A DNA stretch of 64,000 nucleotides from Agapanthus africanus (lineage: Eukaryota; Streptophyta; Magnoliopsida; Asparagales; Amaryllidaceae). This document shows positions 11,092 to 21,738 of the stretch, in pieces; position 1 is the first letter of the stretch, and every line of letters begins with the position of its first letter. Under the pieces are notes generated by a model that saw nothing but the letters and a program-made list of their open reading frames with translations, was not told the DNA's origin and made no database searches. A program made the position numbers and the translations under genes. The stretch covers positions 510,945,176 to 511,009,175 of the forward strand of contig CM057347.1 of assembly GCA_030015575.1 (NCBI GenBank), written 5' to 3'.

Positions 11092-12365
11092 CTCATCCTA
11101 TAAAATTCACATCCATGAAAACCCTAAAGAATATAAAAAAATAATTGAGATTTATTTTGAAAGTAAACTAAAATTATTTTTCATAAAACCCCCTCAAGTT
11201 ATATTAAATTTGCATGAAGGACCCTAATAAATATAGGTTTAAGCGGGACCAATTCTCTTGAGCCTCAGGGAGCCGGAGAAAGTAGGTTCTTGCCTATTTA
11301 AGGTAGAAAACTAAAACTGGGTTATCAATGGTAATTATCTTGGAAAAATACACAAATCCTGCTGTCCATATACAGCAGTTACCGATAACTCCAAAACCTA
11401 ATTCAGGAATCCAAATCTGTTTAAGTGTCTGACTCAATCTGAGTCTTAGTCTAATCTTTTTACAATCCAAACATGAATCCAAACTTAACTCCAATACAAC
11501 ATGAATCCAATATATACTTGAACTTGAACATGAATACCGGAACTATATCTAACATGCAACATGACTTGAATTGACCGAACCATGGATATATCTTGACTTG
11601 ACTACATGACTATCCTTTTACATCCTGAACCATTTACATTAACAACTTATATCATGGTTTCGGCAAGTCTTATACCACAACTCATTACAATCAATACAAT
11701 ATGCATTACGAGGTTTTTTACCAGGGTAGGTTGGTACAGAATGTATTAGAAGTAAAATAAGATGGTCACTATAATACACCTAACCTGAATATCCGTGCCG
11801 TTGTCCCGTGAGATTAACGGGGCCTTGTACTCCATATGCCTTAGTCCCGGAGCAAGTTGGACTTCTCTAATATATATTGATATATTCTGTACCAAACTAC
11901 AAACAACTACGTTAGTGTAATAAAAACAGATAAATTATCAGATCTATTCCTTTTACTTGATCTATCTCTCTTTTGTGACTTACCGAGCGATTGTTCGCTG
12001 ACGACATTCCTATCTCTTCTTTCTTTGGAATGTTGTCAGGAGGACCTGACTCTCAGGAGATCGAGCCTAGTCAGGAAGATTTGGAGCGTTTTGCAGAAGA
12101 GCCAGAGTTCTAGTTCTTACTTGTACTTACTTTTCTTTTCAGTTCATATGCCATTGTTTAGGCATCGCTTTCCATTATTGTATTTTACTTTCTAGTTGCA
12201 TGTAAAGAATGAATATAAATAAAAAGTTGTTGTTTCATTACATCTCTTGCCATTCTTGTGTTTAACATTTATATTTCTTATCTACGCTTAACGTGTTTAC
12301 TTCTGAATAAATACTGCGCGACCTCGCCACGTCTACTTTCCCGTATATTGGGAAGCGGCGTGACA
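11092..12365 (+). repeat. 5' LTR of A, right segment
   Basis: This resumes with the CTCAT duplication of B and runs to GTGACA at 12365. It matches about 20467-21738 of the 3' LTR. It contains the Tekay-like block TTACCGAGCGATTGTTCGCT, a small hairpin (AGCGA/TCGCT) about 370 bp before the LTR end. Confidence 0.9.
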
Positions 12366-12538
12366 GGTTTTGTTGGCGGCCCATGCAGGTCAGTTCCGCA
12401 TGGAACCCTACCATCCAGGTCAGTTCTGCATAGAAACCTAAGCAATATAACACAAGAACTATAAGAATCGGCAACTAAAAACATTCTTTACATTTCAATT
12501 CCTTGAATCTATCCTAACCCTATTTTTCTTTCAAGGTT
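12366..12538 (+). other. Leader of A without a recognisable primer-binding site
   Basis: The expected iMet-type TGGTATCAGAGC (present in E) is not visible after the LTR. The sequence here contains a short internal repeat (CAGGTCAGTTC-GCAT twice, 12387-12431). The original PBS has probably been replaced or eroded. Confidence 0.5.
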
Positions 12539-13815
12539 ATGGATTCCCCGAACAATACCAGCACGAATATGAATGGCAACACCCCACCACCACCTCTACC
12601 ACTTACACCTACCGTAGCAGCTCCTATCAATGAGCAGACGGTATTGCTTGATGCAATCAAAAGTCTCTTGGAGGGACAGCAGCAGCAGACTGCTATCATC
12701 TTGCATCACCCTAAGACCGAGGCATCCGGAGTGAAGCAATTCCGGACATTGCACCCTAAGAACTTTTCTGGGAAAGGGAGCCCCCTGGAGGCAGAAGAAA
12801 TGGCTCAGTTCATCGAAGACGATCTGGCAGCAACACAAGTGCCGGAGATTGCTTGGATAAGGGTTGCGAAGCTGCAACTTACAGACAACGTGATATGTTC
12901 GATGAAGAAAGCCGACTTATCCAGCCGATCGAATGGAAGACATTTCGTGATATGTTAGACGCAAAATATTTTTCCGAGACTGCCCATTTTGACATAGAGC
13001 AGCAATTCATCAACCTGCAACAAGGCTCTATGTGGAGAAAATCTGTGGATGAGTATGGTGCTGAGTTTACCATACTCAGTAGGTAAGATATGTCTCAATA
13101 TTCAATTTCCTTATAACATATACTATACTGCTAACATGAGACCGTAACAGGTTCGCAGCACATCTCATACCGACGGTTGAGATCAGAGCATGACGATTTC
13201 AGCAAGGGTTGGACCCGGAAATCCAAGCTGTTTTAGCTACAGGGGATTTCCCAACCCACGATCTTGCTCTAAAGGCTGCCCGAAGATATGAGGTAGTAGT
13301 GAAGAAGAAGGGCAGACCTCAGTCTGCCGGGGTAAAGCGCCCTGCCACTCAGATAGTAGGAGGAGCCTCTTCCAGGCCACCGTTTGTACCCAGGAGACAG
13401 GAAGTATCTTTTAACCAGCCCAGTCCAGACTTTTGCACCTACTGTAGGGGGAATAGACACATGGCGAAGGACTTCAGGCGTGCAAACGGCCTGTACTTAG
13501 TCTGTGGCTCATCCACTCACGACATTGTTGCATGTCCTTGTAGACTCAATCCGAATCTAGCCCCCAGACCAGCAAACACTTATCCGCAGCGGCCAGCTAT
13601 TCAGGCACCTTCACCTCGTCTTGCTCTCCCAGCTCCACCTCCTCATGGACCTCCTGCACAACCTCCTCGTCAGTTCCATCATGCACAAAGGAACCCACCT
13701 CAAGGAAATAAGAACGGACAGAGGAATGCTCCCCCAGCAAGGAGGAATGTACCTAGGCGTCAGGCTTTCAAAATGATTGTGGAAGAAGCTGAATCCACTG
13801 GCCAAGTCATCACTG
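12539..13815 (+). pseudogene. gag of chromovirus A, with one intron
   Basis: Start ATGGATTCCCCG at 12539. A proline-rich N-terminus is followed by the capsid-like region (FRTLHPKNFSGKGSPLEAE; then in another frame FRDMLDAKYFSETAHFDIEQQF), so a small indel lies near 12890. An intron-like segment at 13083-13150 separates EFTILS from FAAHLIPTVE. A TGA at about 13190 interrupts the frame. The nucleic-acid-binding end has two degenerate zinc knuckles: CTYCRGNRHMAKDF, with the last Cys replaced by Phe, and CGSSTHDIVAC. It then becomes basic and Pro/Gln/Arg-rich. Gag forms the element particle. Its 3' end meets a second intron at 13816. Confidence 0.8.
13083..13150 (+). other. Intron 1 of element A (in gag)
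   Basis: Donor AG|GTAAGA and acceptor AACAG|G, 68 bp, AT-rich. Removing it restores a continuous gag reading frame between ILS and FAAH. Inference from frame and splice consensus only. Confidence 0.65.
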
Positions 13816-13901
13816 GTAACTTTCCATCTTTCAAATCTGTTTAATACTTGTTTACATCCATATATTCTTTTCCATACCTAAACATATCCTACACAACTTA
13901 G
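13816..13901 (+). other. Intron 2 of element A (gag-protease junction)
   Basis: Donor CTG|GTAACT and acceptor CTTAG|GT, 86 bp, pyrimidine-rich toward the end. Its removal joins VITG to TILVASLPALTLF, the usual start of the chromovirus protease. Confidence 0.65.
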
Positions 13902-15783
13902 GTACAATCTTAGTAGCCTCCCTACCTGCCTTAACACTCTTCAATACTGGAGCATCACATTGCTTTATGTCGCAACGGTTCGTCCGAACTCATGCGATTC
14001 CAGTTAAACCGCTCGTATCCGGCTAGAATGTCAGTTCAGGGAACGACGTTCTAAAGGCAACTTTGGGATACAATCTATGTCCAGTGGTCGTCTGCAGCAG
14101 AGAATTTTATACTGACTTCAAGGTGCTGGACATACCAAACTTCGATGTAGTCTTGGGTATGGACTGGCTAGGAACTTTCTACGCTACCATTGAATGTCGT
14201 CAAAGGAGGGTAGTGTTCGAGATACCAGATCATCCAGTCTTTTATTTTAAAAGTGGAGACCGTACCCTGGAACCTAGCACCTACAAGGCTAAACCAAGGA
14301 AGACGGTGATTGCAACAACACAAGCTGAAGAAGACAAGCCAGAAGTAGTTCGAGAGTTCGAAGACGTATTTCCTGAAGACATCTGTTTGCATCCCGATCG
14401 AGTTCTTGAATTCAGTATTGACTTAGTACCTGGTGCACAACCGGTGATCAAAGCACCATATCGCTTAAGTCCTGAAGGATTGAAGGAGATCCGTACTCAG
14501 CTGGACAAACTTTTGAAGAAAGGATGGATTCGTCCCAGTACATCAAGTTGAGGATCTCCAGTTCTGCTTGTGAAGAAGAAGGAAGGTTCATACAGAATGT
14601 GCATAGATTACCGAGCTTTGAACGAAGTGACGATAAAGAACAAGTATCCACTACCACACATCGACGATCTATTCAATCAGCTAAGTGGGTGTTGTGTTTT
14701 CTCAAAATTAGATCTTCGTTTGGGTTATCATCAGGTGAAAGCCAAAGAGTCTGATATTCCGAAGACGGCATTCAGGACTCGCTATGGTCATTATGAGTTT
14801 CTCGTGATGCCATTTGGAGTGACTAATGCACCAGCTTTATTTATGAATCTGATGAACCAGGTTTTCCGAGAGTACCTAGACAGGTTTGTTGTTATTTTCA
14901 TCAACGACATCCTAGTGTATTCAAAGAATCGGAAAGAGCACGCTGAACATTTACGAATTGTCCTGGATACTTTGCGACAGTATTAACTCTATTCCAAGTA
15001 CAACAAGTGCGAATTTTGGGTAAATAAAGTCGGATTTCTCGGACATATCGTTTCAGGCGAAGAAATCTCTGTAGATCCAGCTAAAGTATCAGCAATAAGC
15101 GAATGACCGACACCAAAGACAGTGAAAGACATTCGAAGTTTCTTGGAATTAGCAGGATACTACCGAAAATTCATAAAAGGATTTTCAAAAATTGCAACAC
15201 CCCTAACTAAGCTCACACGTAAAGATGATGCATTCGTGTGGTCAGAAGCATGTGAACAAGATTTTGTAGAACTCAAGTCAAGATTGACATCAACACCTAT
15301 TCTCGTAATACCGAACCAATCTGGAGGTTTCATTGTGCATTGCGATGTATCCGGTAAGGGATTAGGATGCGTTCTACACCAGCACGGTAAAGTTGTAGTT
15401 TATGCATCAAGACAGTTGAAAGTTCATGAGCGCAACTATCCAACGCATGATCTTGAGTTGGCAGCTGTTATCTTTACACTTAAGATTTGGCGCCACTATC
15501 TTCTTGGGGAATGAGTAGATATATACATGGAACACAAAAGTCTGAAGTATGTGTTTACTCAGAAGAATTGTACATGAGGCAGAGAAGGTGGTTAGAACTC
15601 ATGGCGGATATCGACATCAACCTACAATATCATCCAGGGAAGGTGAATGTAGTTTCTGATTCACTTAGTCGCCAGCCACTATCAATGAATCTCATCGCAC
15701 AGTGGAAGCTTCGACGAGAATTACACAAGATGGAGATAGAAGTGGTTATGCCAGGTAATACTTCAAAGTTGATGAACTTATAA
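13902..15783 (+). pseudogene. Protease, reverse transcriptase and RNase H of chromovirus A
   Basis: Protease: LFNTGASH, where the catalytic Asp of the family motif DTGAS is Asn, then [43 protein letters not shown] (first catalytic Asp kept), [18 protein letters not shown], and FINDILVYS where YxDD-type FIDD has become FIND. RNase [36 protein letters not shown], then WLELMADIDINLQYHPGK. Stops (about 14024, 14551, 14985, 15106, 15513) and a frameshift near 15570 inactivate it. The two lost catalytic aspartates are each a single-codon change. In live relatives these domains mature the polyprotein and copy RNA to DNA. Confidence 0.88.
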
Positions 15784-16290
15784 GTTCAGTCTACTATTGT
15801 CAACCAGATCAAAGCAGCTCAAGCAAGTGATACCAAATTGCAAAAGATCCGAGAACAAGTAGAAAGTGGACTTCGAACAGACTTCATCATCCACGAAGAT
15901 AGATCTTTGAGATATAGGAGCAGATTGTGTGTACCACAAGGTTCTGTTCGGGAAGAGTTGATGAAAAAACTCACAGCTCTCCTTACTCAGTACACCCTGG
16001 TGGTACAAAAATATACAAAGATCTATGTCAACATTACTGGTGGTATGGAATGAAGCTTGAAGTAGCCAGAAGCGTAGCCAAATACTTAGTGTGTCAGCAA
16101 GTAAAAACTGAATATCATAGGACTACTGGTTTACTTCAACCGTTATCTATTCCAGAATGGAAGTAGCAACATATCACCATGGACTTCGTGATGGCACTTC
16201 CTCGCAGCACGAAAGGTAACGATGCGGTATGGGTTATTGTGGATCGACTCACAAAGTCGGCTCACTTCATCCCATTTCGAGTTGGCCAAT
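15784..16290 (+). pseudogene. Integrase of A, N-terminal part
   Basis: Zinc-binding (HHCC-type) region around YLVCQQVKTEYHR, then the core start [32 protein letters not shown], which supplies the first catalytic Asp. The domain is then cut by a solo LTR at 16291. A frame shift and stop occur at about 16053-16166. Confidence 0.8.
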
Positions 16291-17823
16291 TGTTCAATCG
16301 AAAATATTGCACATTTGATATAATATTTTCCTTATTTTTCTTAAATATTTAAAGGTGTTTATTATAAATATGAAACATATGAGGGTTTATCTGTAAAATA
16401 TCTATTTCATATGTTTATATATTATAATTAATATTATGAAGGAAAATATATGCATATAATATTTTAATAATTTAAATATGCATATCATATCAAATATCCC
16501 TAATCAATATTCTTAAAATATAATATTATATAAAATGGTTAGGATAATATCTCAAAAATACCAAATATTACTAATACTATGAATTGAGATACTGTGCAGA
16601 TGTTGATCAGGTCTGGAGATCAATATATTCGAGATGTCTGGATCAAAGATCTGCCGATAAAGTTAAATAAAATCGTAAAATCAATACTGCCAGAGACTTA
16701 AAAAATATTTCCAAAATCCAGATATTTAGAAGATTTCCACGTGTTAACATGAGGGCACAGTAGAAAACCCAAACCCTAACTCCTCCAAGGTGCGGCGCTT
16801 CCGCGGCCAAACTCACATATATGCGGCGGATCCACGGCTGTTATAGGGCATTGGGATTTGGGATTTTTTGGGTAGGATTATATCAACAAACCCTAATACT
16901 TGGGATCTAAGATTTCTGGTTTTGGGACTATTTAAAGGACCGAGAGCTTCACTTGAAAAATTGTCTACCCAAAGCGATCATGAGGTTCAAGACGATCCAC
17001 GCATCTAGGAGATCAATCAGCTGTTCATCTACCTCTTTCAAGAGAGATCGAGAAGCAAATTAGGGTTTTGTATTCCACTTTCTAAAGGAACAAAAAGTGT
17101 AATTGATCTAGTTGATTAATAAAGGTAGTTGTTTTATTCTTATCGCATTTATTTTCTATATTTATATTATGATCTCTATCCGTTCTTCTATCTCCATCAT
17201 GCGCGAGTAATTCTCCGCTTGATAGGGTTCGTAGGATTATGGTAGATCAGTGGAAGATGAAAAATTTCTTAGCTCCTTTTACGTCTTATGAAGTTTATAA
17301 ACTTTAGCAAAAGAATCGTTAATATCCTAATCGGACGCGCTGTCAATTTATTGATAATCTTGACCGCGATTTGAGATTAGATTAACAATTGTTTTGTTAA
17401 GAGCTAGACATGAATAGAGATCGATGAAGGGACAAGAGCCAATAGTGTGGAAACACTAGTTTCTTCCAAAAACCCTAATCCTCATTCATCGCTATCGATC
17501 TAGTTTTAAATCTATCAAAAGACAAAATGAGTCATCTTTATTAGTCATCCATGACTACTAAATCCTAACGAACCCTACAAGCATTTTCCCTATAAAATCT
17601 ATATCCGTATTTAAACTAAATCTTAAAACTATAAATTCTACATCCGTGTTTACCATAGATCTAGAATCTATTATCTATCCTTTATATTTCTAATCAACAC
17701 GTCCAAACCAAGATTAAAAGATTCAACGTTTCCCTGAGAACGCCCCGTACTCAACTCGGCTAGCTACAAGCGACACCATTATTGATTGCGGTTATTACAA
17801 ACACACTTTCACATCACTAATCA
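16291..17823 (+). mobile_element. Athila-type solo LTR inside A's integrase
   Basis: Starts TGTTCAATCG, ends CACTAATCA, 1533 bp, with a perfect CCAAT target duplication (16286-16290 and 17824-17828). It is diverged from B's LTR but shares the start, the stretch after the TATA box (CGAGAGC) and the end (GATTGCGGTTA..ACACA..TTTCACATCA). It has a degenerate pair of CG palindromes (16792-16808, 16823-16838) and TATTTAAA at 16929. A solo LTR is the usual product of recombination between the two LTRs of a full element. Confidence 0.92.
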
Positions 17824-18828
17824 CCAATCTACCGACACTAGCAAAGAAGTACATGGAAGTAAGTCTGAACCTAAGTAAAATTTAACTCTTCATAATGTAC
17901 TATTTCTGATACCTATGAACTCATGCAGGAGATCGTAAGATTAGATGGAGTACCAGTTTGCATTGTCTATGATCGTGACACCATATTCCGATCACAGTTT
18001 TGACAGAGTCTGCAACCTAGCCTGGGAAAGAATCTGAACTTCAACACAGCTTACCATCCACAAACAGATGAACAGTCTGAGCGAACGATTCAGATCCTTG
18101 AAAATATACTAAGAGCGTATATGTTAGACTTCGGAGGATCGTGGGAAGATCACCTACATCTTGTGGAGTTTTCATACAACAATAGCTACCAAGCGAGTAT
18201 TGGTATGGCACCTTTTGCAGCTCTTTATGGAAAGAAGTGTTGCTCACCATTAAGTTGGGACGACATCGAAGATAGTGAACTCCTTGGACCAGAGATGATC
18301 GTGGCAACTGTGAACGTAGTTCGCACGATCATGGAAAGAATGCGAATAGCCCAAGACGGACAGAAGCACTGGGCTGATGCAAAATGCTGACACCTGGAGT
18401 TCCAGTTGGGAGATCATGTGTTCTTAAAGATCTCTCCAAACCGTGGAGTAATTCGATTTGGTAAGAGGGGTAAGCTCAGTCTGAGATATATTGGACCGTT
18501 CGACATACTCGAACAAGTCGTAGAAGTGGCATATCGTTTGGCACTTCCACCTTCATTGAAAGGAGCGCACAACATATTCCACATATTCCAGTTTCGAAGA
18601 TACGTGAGCAACCCCAGCCACATCCTTGATCACTCCGAGCTAATTGTACAGACAGATCTATCTTGTGAGCAGCAACCCGTTGAGATCCTGGACAGAAAGG
18701 TAAAGTCACTTCGGAACAAGAAAGTAAACTTGGTCCGAGTGATGTGGAGGAAAAATTCTCCAGGAGAATCAACGTGGGAACGTGAGGATGATATGCGTGC
18801 AAGATACTCTTACTTGTTTGTAAACTAG
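17824..18828 (+). pseudogene. Integrase C-terminal part and chromodomain of A, with one intron
   Basis: The core resumes as LAKKYME, is interrupted by an intron (17859-17928), then gives EIVRLDGVPVCIVYDRD (second catalytic Asp), TAYHPQTDEQSERTIQ (catalytic Glu), FSYNNSYQASIGMAPF, and a GPFDILEQVVEVAYRLALP C-terminal fold. The end has the chromodomain: PVEILDRKVKSLRNKKV then VRVMWRKN and STWEREDDMRARY. Chromodomains steer chromovirus integration to particular chromatin. Stops at 18001 and 18388 break it. Confidence 0.88.
17859..17928 (+). other. Intron 3 of element A (in integrase)
   Basis: Donor GAA|GTAAGT (full consensus) and acceptor TGCAG|GAG, 70 bp. It sits between KYME and EIVRLDGVP, adjacent residues in related integrases. 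Confidence 0.7.
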
Positions 18829-18880
18829 TCCTGATATAATTGTAAATTTCGAGAACGAAATTTTTATAAGAAAGATAGAA
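18829..18880 (+). promoter_or_regulatory. 3' end of A and degenerate polypurine tract
   Basis: It contains AATTTCGAGAACGAAATTTTTATAAG, a Tekay-like conserved stretch (element E has the same on the other strand), then purine-rich AAGAAAGATAGAA immediately before the 3' LTR. Confidence 0.6.
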
Positions 18881-20407
18881 TGTAACGACTTTGTTTTTAT
18901 TGTATAAAAATTTTAAAGTTAATGTACAGAATAGAGCTTGTAAGGCTGAGCACAAGTTATAAATTTAATTTGTTTAAGAACAGCAAGAAAACACTTGTAG
19001 CTCATTGGTAAAGTCTTGCACTGCTGTGACATAGCCTTTGTGTTCGAATCCCATCAGCCAGATATTTTTATTGATTTTTCTTTTAAACTTTTTGGAAGCC
19101 TAAAAGTTTACACGTGCTATACACGTAAAATGAAAAGTCATAGAAAATCAAACATGTGCTGAATGTTATATGAACCGACATGGACACGTGGCACAAATCC
19201 AAGCCCAAACCCCCTATAGATGGCCGGCAAGATTAGCCTATGGGCTGGCGCCGCCGGGCCCCCCTGTTGGTAATGCCCCCAAACTCTGCACACTAAACCC
19301 TTTGGCCTACCCCATTACCCCCATGTTGTTTGATTTCTCTGTAAATTAACAGAAAATTTAAAATCTCCCATTAATCCAAATTTTAATGCATTTAAATTCT
19401 TTCTTCAATTCCCAAAACCCTAATTCTATTCTATAAATACAATATCATACCCTAGCCCTCCTCCTTTTGAAATCTCTTGTCAAAAATTCTCAAATTTTCC
19501 TAAGTCAAAGAAGAGTACAAGTGGAGTTAGCCTAAAGTCACTTTCCGGTAAGGATTCAAGACGTTTCCGGCGACCCCACGACTCTATGAAGCCATCAACT
19601 TCTTCCTCTACCTCCCCTCTCTTGTTTTAACTTGTAAGTCATCTCTCTTCTCCTCTCTTTCTAATTTAAAAGGTTCTCTTTTCAAAACTCGTCGAAAGTG
19701 GAGTTATTCCGACATCCGATTCTAAACATGTTAAAATTACAATCTTTTTTAATAACCAATTATACTAATCATTATATCTTTCTTAATAATCATGAAACAA
19801 ATATTGAGAACAAGTTTCATCTTAACATACCATGTTATGTAACTTCTATTTGCATTTTTCGTTTAATTACCATAAACTTTACATATGACATCTTTTAAGT
19901 GTTTAGCTTAGCATACCTTTAGAAAACCTCACGAGGTAATAAGCTATCTCCCATATACACACATCTTGATATAGCACGATTCGCTTGAAAATAGTATCTT
20001 ATAGCAAATACAACTTTTCAAATAAACACCTTAAATTATTAAAAATCGTATTTCTTTAAATTGTGTGATTACATTCCTTACGATTATGCCTTTATAACCC
20101 ATTTTAGGGAACTCGGTCAGGATGGTTATCGCACATCCTCGGGACCAGTAGAGCGATATGCAGACCTCCTCACGGAGCAAACGATCTCGATGGAATTTTT
20201 ATACAATTTTTAAGAAAAACGAGAATTTCTATTTAATAATAAAAAGTTATCTTCCAATAAATATATAAATATTATCAAAACACATATTTTAAAGATATTA
20301 TTAAATTCCACGTTTTCCAAACAAAATAATAGAATTAGAATTTTCATGAAAATACCATCAAGAATCCATACAAGTCAAGTTTACATTAGAATATCTTGAA
20401 CTATTCA

Positions 20408-20456
<49 letters not shown>

Positions 20457-21738
20457 CTAACATATCTCATCCTATAAAATTCACACCCATGAAAATCCTA
20501 AAGAATATAAAAAAATACTTAAGATTTATTTTGAAAGTATACTAAAATTATTTTTCATAAAACCCTCTCAAGTTATATTAAATTTGCATTAAGGACCCTA
20601 ATAAATATAGGTTTAAGCGGGGCCAATTCTCTTGAGCCTCAGGAAGTCGTAGAAAATGGGTGTTTGCCTATTTAAGGTAGACAACTAAAACTGGGTTATC
20701 AATGGTAATTGTCTTAGAAAAAAACACAAATCCTGCCGTTCATGTGCAACAGTTACCGATAATTCTAAAACCTAATTCAGGAATCCAAATCTGTTGAAGT
20801 GTCTGACTCAATCTAAGTCTTACTCTAATCTGTTTACAATTCAAACATGAATCCAAATTTAACTCCAATACAACATGAATCCAATATATACTTGAACTTG
20901 AACATGAATACCGGAACTATATCAAACATGCAACATGACTTGAATTGACCGAACCATGATATATCTTGACTTGACTATATGAATATCCATTTACATCCTG
21001 AACTGTTTACATAAACAACTTATATCATGGTTTTGGTAAGTCTTATACCACAACTCATTACAATCAATACAATATGCATTACGAGGTTTTTTAACGGGGT
21101 AGGTTGGTACGGAATGTATTAGAAGTGGAATGAGACGGTCGCTATAATACACCTAACCTGAATATCCGTGCCATTGTCCCGTGGGATTAACGGGATCTTG
21201 TACTCCATATGTCTTAGTCTACGGAGCAAGTTGGACTCCTTTCATATACACTGATACATTTTGTACCAAATTACAAACAACTATGTTAATGTAACAAAAA
21301 CAGATAAATTATCAGATCTATTCCTTTTACTTGATCTATATCTCTTTTGTGACTTACCGAGCGATTGTTCGCTGACAACATTCCTATCTCTTCTTTCTTT
21401 GAAATGTTGTCAGGAGGACCCGACTCTCAGGAGATCGAGCCCAGTCAGGAAGATTTGGAGCAGTTTGCAGAGGAGCCAGAGTTCTAGTTCTTAGTTGTAC
21501 TTACTTTTCTTTTCAGTTCATATGCCATTATTTAGGCATCGCTTTCCATTATTGTATTTTACTTTCCAGTTGCAAGTAAAGAATGAATATAAATAAAAAG
21601 TTATTTCATTACATCTCTTTCCATTCTTGTATTTTACATTTATATTGCTTATCTACGCTTAACGTATTTACTTCTGATTAAATGCATCACGACCTCGCCA
21701 CGTCTACTTCCCCGTATATTGGGAAGCGGGACGTGACA
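18881..21738 (+). repeat. 3' LTR of A
   Basis: 2858 bp, TGTAACGACT to GACGTGACA, uninterrupted, so it serves as the reference for the split 5' LTR. It contains tRNA-like boxes 18997-19052, TATAAATA at 19432-19439 and an AT run at 20411-20453. The short ORFs within it are not conserved and not credible. Confidence 0.92.
18997..19052 (+). promoter_or_regulatory. tRNA-like A-box/B-box pair in A's 3' LTR
   Basis: A box TAGCTCATTGG (18998-19008) and a perfect B box core GTTCGAATCCC (19042-19052), about 33 bp apart. The 5' LTR copy has C to T in the B box CpG. An AT/T-rich stretch follows. Confidence 0.55.

Larger units (their letters stand above)
1395..21738 (+). mobile_element. Element A: Tekay/Del-type chromovirus, full length, with two nested insertions
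   Basis: The LTRs start TGTAACGACT and end GACGTGACA or a close variant. The 5' LTR is 1395-12365 with element B inside (about 2854 bp without it), and the 3' LTR is 18881-21738 (2858 bp). The target duplication is CCTAA at 1390-1394 against CCTAG at 21739-21743, one mismatch. The internal region has gag, protease, RT, RNase H, integrase and a C-terminal chromodomain, the defining order of chromoviruses. Long LTRs and the chromodomain point to Tekay/Del. It sits inside the copia element and is older than both elements nested in it. Confidence 0.88.

Noticed and set aside
18997..19052. A genuine tRNA gene
   Set aside because: A and B boxes are present but acceptor and anticodon stems of a functional tRNA are not evident; kept only as a tRNA-like promoter.
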